Below, piece by piece: positions 62,101 through 64,000 of a stretch of 64,000 bases of DNA; positions within the stretch are counted from its first letter, which is position 1; each line of letters begins with the position of its first letter. Origin of the DNA: Trichopria drosophilae (lineage: Eukaryota; Arthropoda; Insecta; Hymenoptera; Diapriidae). The position numbers were made by a program, and so were the translations under genes. The DNA lies in NCBI GenBank assembly GCA_030407085.1, contig CM059582.1, forward strand, positions 92,257,001 through 92,321,000. The letters are read 5' to 3'. Under the pieces are notes generated by a model. It was not told the DNA's origin and searched no databases. It saw nothing but the letters and a program-made list of their open reading frames with translations.

Positions 62101-64000
62101 CCTTTTGCCCCTTAAAGAGTTCTACAACTTTGCCTTATGGAAGTTTTTGATCTGATGAAAAATTGTAGAATTACAGGCAGTCAATTTTTCCAAAAATCCA
62201 AAAATTTCGAAAAATCCATTTTTTCTCTGGAGTTCCTTTTCCCCCCCAAAGAGTTCTACAACTTTTCATTATCAAAGTTTTTGATCCGATGACAAATGGG
62301 AGAATTACGGGTAGTCTGTTTTTTCCTAAAATCCAAAAATTTCAAAAAATCAAATTTTTCTCTGGAGTTCCTTTTGCCCCCCAAAGAGTTCTACAACTTT
62401 GCCTCATGAAAGTTTTTGATCCGATGACAAACGGGAGAACTACAGGCAGTCTGTTTTTTCCAAAAATACAAAAATTCGAAAATTTCAAAAAATTGATTTT
62501 CTCTGTGGAGTTCCTTTTGCCCCCTAAAGCGTTCTACAATTTTTCATTAAGAAAGTTTTTGATCCGATGACAAATGGGAGAATTACAGGTAGTCTGTTTT
62601 TTCAAAAAATTCAAAAATTTCAAAAAATCGATTTTTCTCTGGAGTTCCTTTTGCCCTTCAAAGAGTTCTACAATTTTTCATTATGAAAGTTTTTGATCCG
62701 ATGACAAATGGGAGAATTAGAGGCAGTCTGGTTTTTTCCAAAAATCCAAAAATGTGAAAAAATCGATATTTTCTCTGGAGTTCCTTTTGCCCCCCAAAGA
62801 GTTCTACAACTTTGCCTTATAAAAGTTTTTGATCCGATGACAAACGGGAGAACTACAGGCAGTCTGTTTTTTCCAAAAATCCAAAAATGTTAAAAAATCG
62901 ATATTTTTTCTGGAGTTCCTTTTGCCCCGCAAAGAGTTCTACAACTTTGCCTTATGAAAGTTTCTGATCCGATGACAACTGGCTGATTTACAGGCAGTCT
63001 GTTTTTTCCCAAAATCCAAAAAATTCGAAAATTTCGAAAAATCGATTTTCTCTGTGGAGTTCCTTTTGCCCCCTAAAGCGTTCTACAATTTTTCATTATG
63101 AAAGTTTTTGATCCGATGACAAATGGGAGAACTAGAGGTAGTCTGGTTTTTTCCAAAAATCCAAAAATGTGAAAAAATCGATATTTTCTCTGGAGTTCCT
63201 TTTGCCCCCCAAAGAGTTCTACAACTTTGCCTCATAAAAGTTTTTGATCCGATGACAAACGGGAGAACTACAGGCAGTCTGTTTTTTCCCAAAATCCAAA
63301 AATTTCGAAAATTTCCAAAAATCGATTATCTCTGTGGAGTTCCTTTTGCCCCCCAAAGCGTTATACAACTTTTCATTATGAAAGTTTTTGATCCGATGAG
63401 AAATGGGAGAATTACAAGCAGTCTGTTTTTTCCAAAAATAAAAAAATTGCAAAAAATCGATTTTTTCGCTGGTGTTCCTTTTGCCTTTCAAAGAGTTCTA
63501 CAACTTTGCCTTATGAAAGTTTTTGATCCGATGAAAAACGGGAGAGCTACAGGCAGTCTGTTTTTTCCAAAAATCCAAAAATGTTAAAAAATCGATATTT
63601 TTTCTGGAGTTCCTTTTGCCCCCCAAAGAGTTCTACAACTTTGCCTTATGAAAGTTTCTGATCCGATGACAACTGGCTGATTTACAGGCAGTCTGTTTTT
63701 TCCCAAAATCCAAAAAATTCGAAAATTTCGAAAAATCGATTTTCTCTGTGGAGTTCCTTTTGCCCCCTAAAGCGTTCTACAATTTTTCATTATGAATGTT
63801 TTTGATCCGATGACAAATGGGAGAATTACAGGTAGTCGTTTTTTCAAAAAATTCAAAAATTTCAAAAAATCGATTGTTTCTCTGGAGTTCCTTTTGCCCT
63901 TCAAAGAGTTCTACAACTTTTCATTATGAAAGTTTTTGATCCGATGACAAATGGGAGAATTACTGGCAGTCTGGTTTTTCCAAAAATTTAAAAAAATCGA

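Larger units (their letters stand above)
21488..64000 (+). mobile_element. Giant Foldback-like structure: inverted satellite arrays around a transposase gene
   Basis: The same 135-bp monomer family is present in opposite orientations on the two sides of a unique 6-kb segment: about 10 monomers at 21488-22815 and about 260 from 29040 to beyond the window. A single large gene, the transposase-like frame at 25413-28659, occupies the unique part. Drosophila FB/NOF elements are known to consist of long inverted repeats built of tandem repeats with an optional NOF segment encoding a MULE-superfamily protein of about 120 kDa. Layout and protein size fit; identity with NOF is inference. The right end is outside the window, so the full extent and target duplication cannot be judged. 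Confidence 0.5.
29040..64000 (+). repeat. Right satellite array, about 260 monomers of about 135 bp, continuing past the window end
   Basis: Each monomer carries TATGAAAGTTTTTGATCCGA, then a variable block (ACAAATGGGAGAATTACAGG, or ACAACTGGCTGATTTACAGG, or ACAAACGAGAACTACAGG), CAGTCTGTTTTTTCC, an A-rich stretch, AAAATCGATTTT, CTCTGGAGTTCCTTTTGCC, a C run, AAAGAGTTCTACAACTTT. Spacings measured at 60791, 60926, 61061 and 61196 are exactly 135. Orientation is constant from 29040 to 64000. Frames of 60-226 codons on both strands are produced by the three-fold period and are not treated as genes. No non-satellite insertion of any size was noticed inside. Confidence 0.97.

Noticed and set aside
29040..64000. 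More than 100 open frames of 60-226 codons on both strands as genes
   Set aside because: All are readings of the same 135-bp satellite monomer; frames on both strands are open because the period is a multiple of three.
29040..64000. CRISPR-like array
   Set aside because: There are no unique spacers; whole monomers repeat head to tail and the context is eukaryotic.

Overview
The window looks like heterochromatin or repeat-rich intergenic DNA from an arthropod, most likely an insect. No host gene could be supported. The evidence is the mix of Ty3/gypsy, BEL/Pao and R1-clade retroelements, tRNA-derived repeats, AT-rich spacers and very large satellite arrays. Hymenoptera (an ant) is my guess, from general familiarity with such transposon mixes, and is not shown by the sequence.

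Region 1-7390 holds two dead retroelements in the + orientation. A Ty3/gypsy element (about 780-4980) has recognisable gag, protease, reverse transcriptase, RNase H and integrase, all broken by stops and frameshifts. An R1-clade non-LTR element (5545-7390) has zinc knuckles in ORF1 and a partly deleted ORF2 that stops abruptly at the start of the reverse transcriptase. Region 7391-12566 is a satellite of about 21 units, each containing a HindIII site and a variable number of 18-bp sub-repeats. Most unit lengths are multiples of three and a few copies keep a long open frame.

Region 12724-17213 has a tRNA-derived element followed by an internally deleted BEL/Pao retrotransposon with two diverged LTRs of about 420 bp. 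Region 17214-21487 is AT-rich spacer with a candidate inverted-repeat transposon (18806-20394), an antisense tRNA-Asp-like sequence inside it, and a 243-bp tandem repeat.

Region 21488-64000 is the most interesting part. A satellite with a monomer of about 135 bp occurs in one orientation at 21488-22815 (about 10 monomers) and in the opposite orientation from about 29040 to the window end (about 260 monomers). Between them is a 6-kb unique segment with a transposase-like gene of about 1080 codons (25413-28659), broken by one in-frame TAG and one frameshift. This layout resembles a Foldback (FB/NOF) element: inverted arrays of tandem repeats flanking a MULE-type transposase. Here it would be far larger than any classical FB element and strongly asymmetric. 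The C-terminal part of the protein carries two CxxC pairs and a tail resembling a ubiquitin-specific protease (USP) whose catalytic His is replaced. The right array also shows higher-order structure, with a 1518-bp period and distant segmental copies, indicating recent local amplification.
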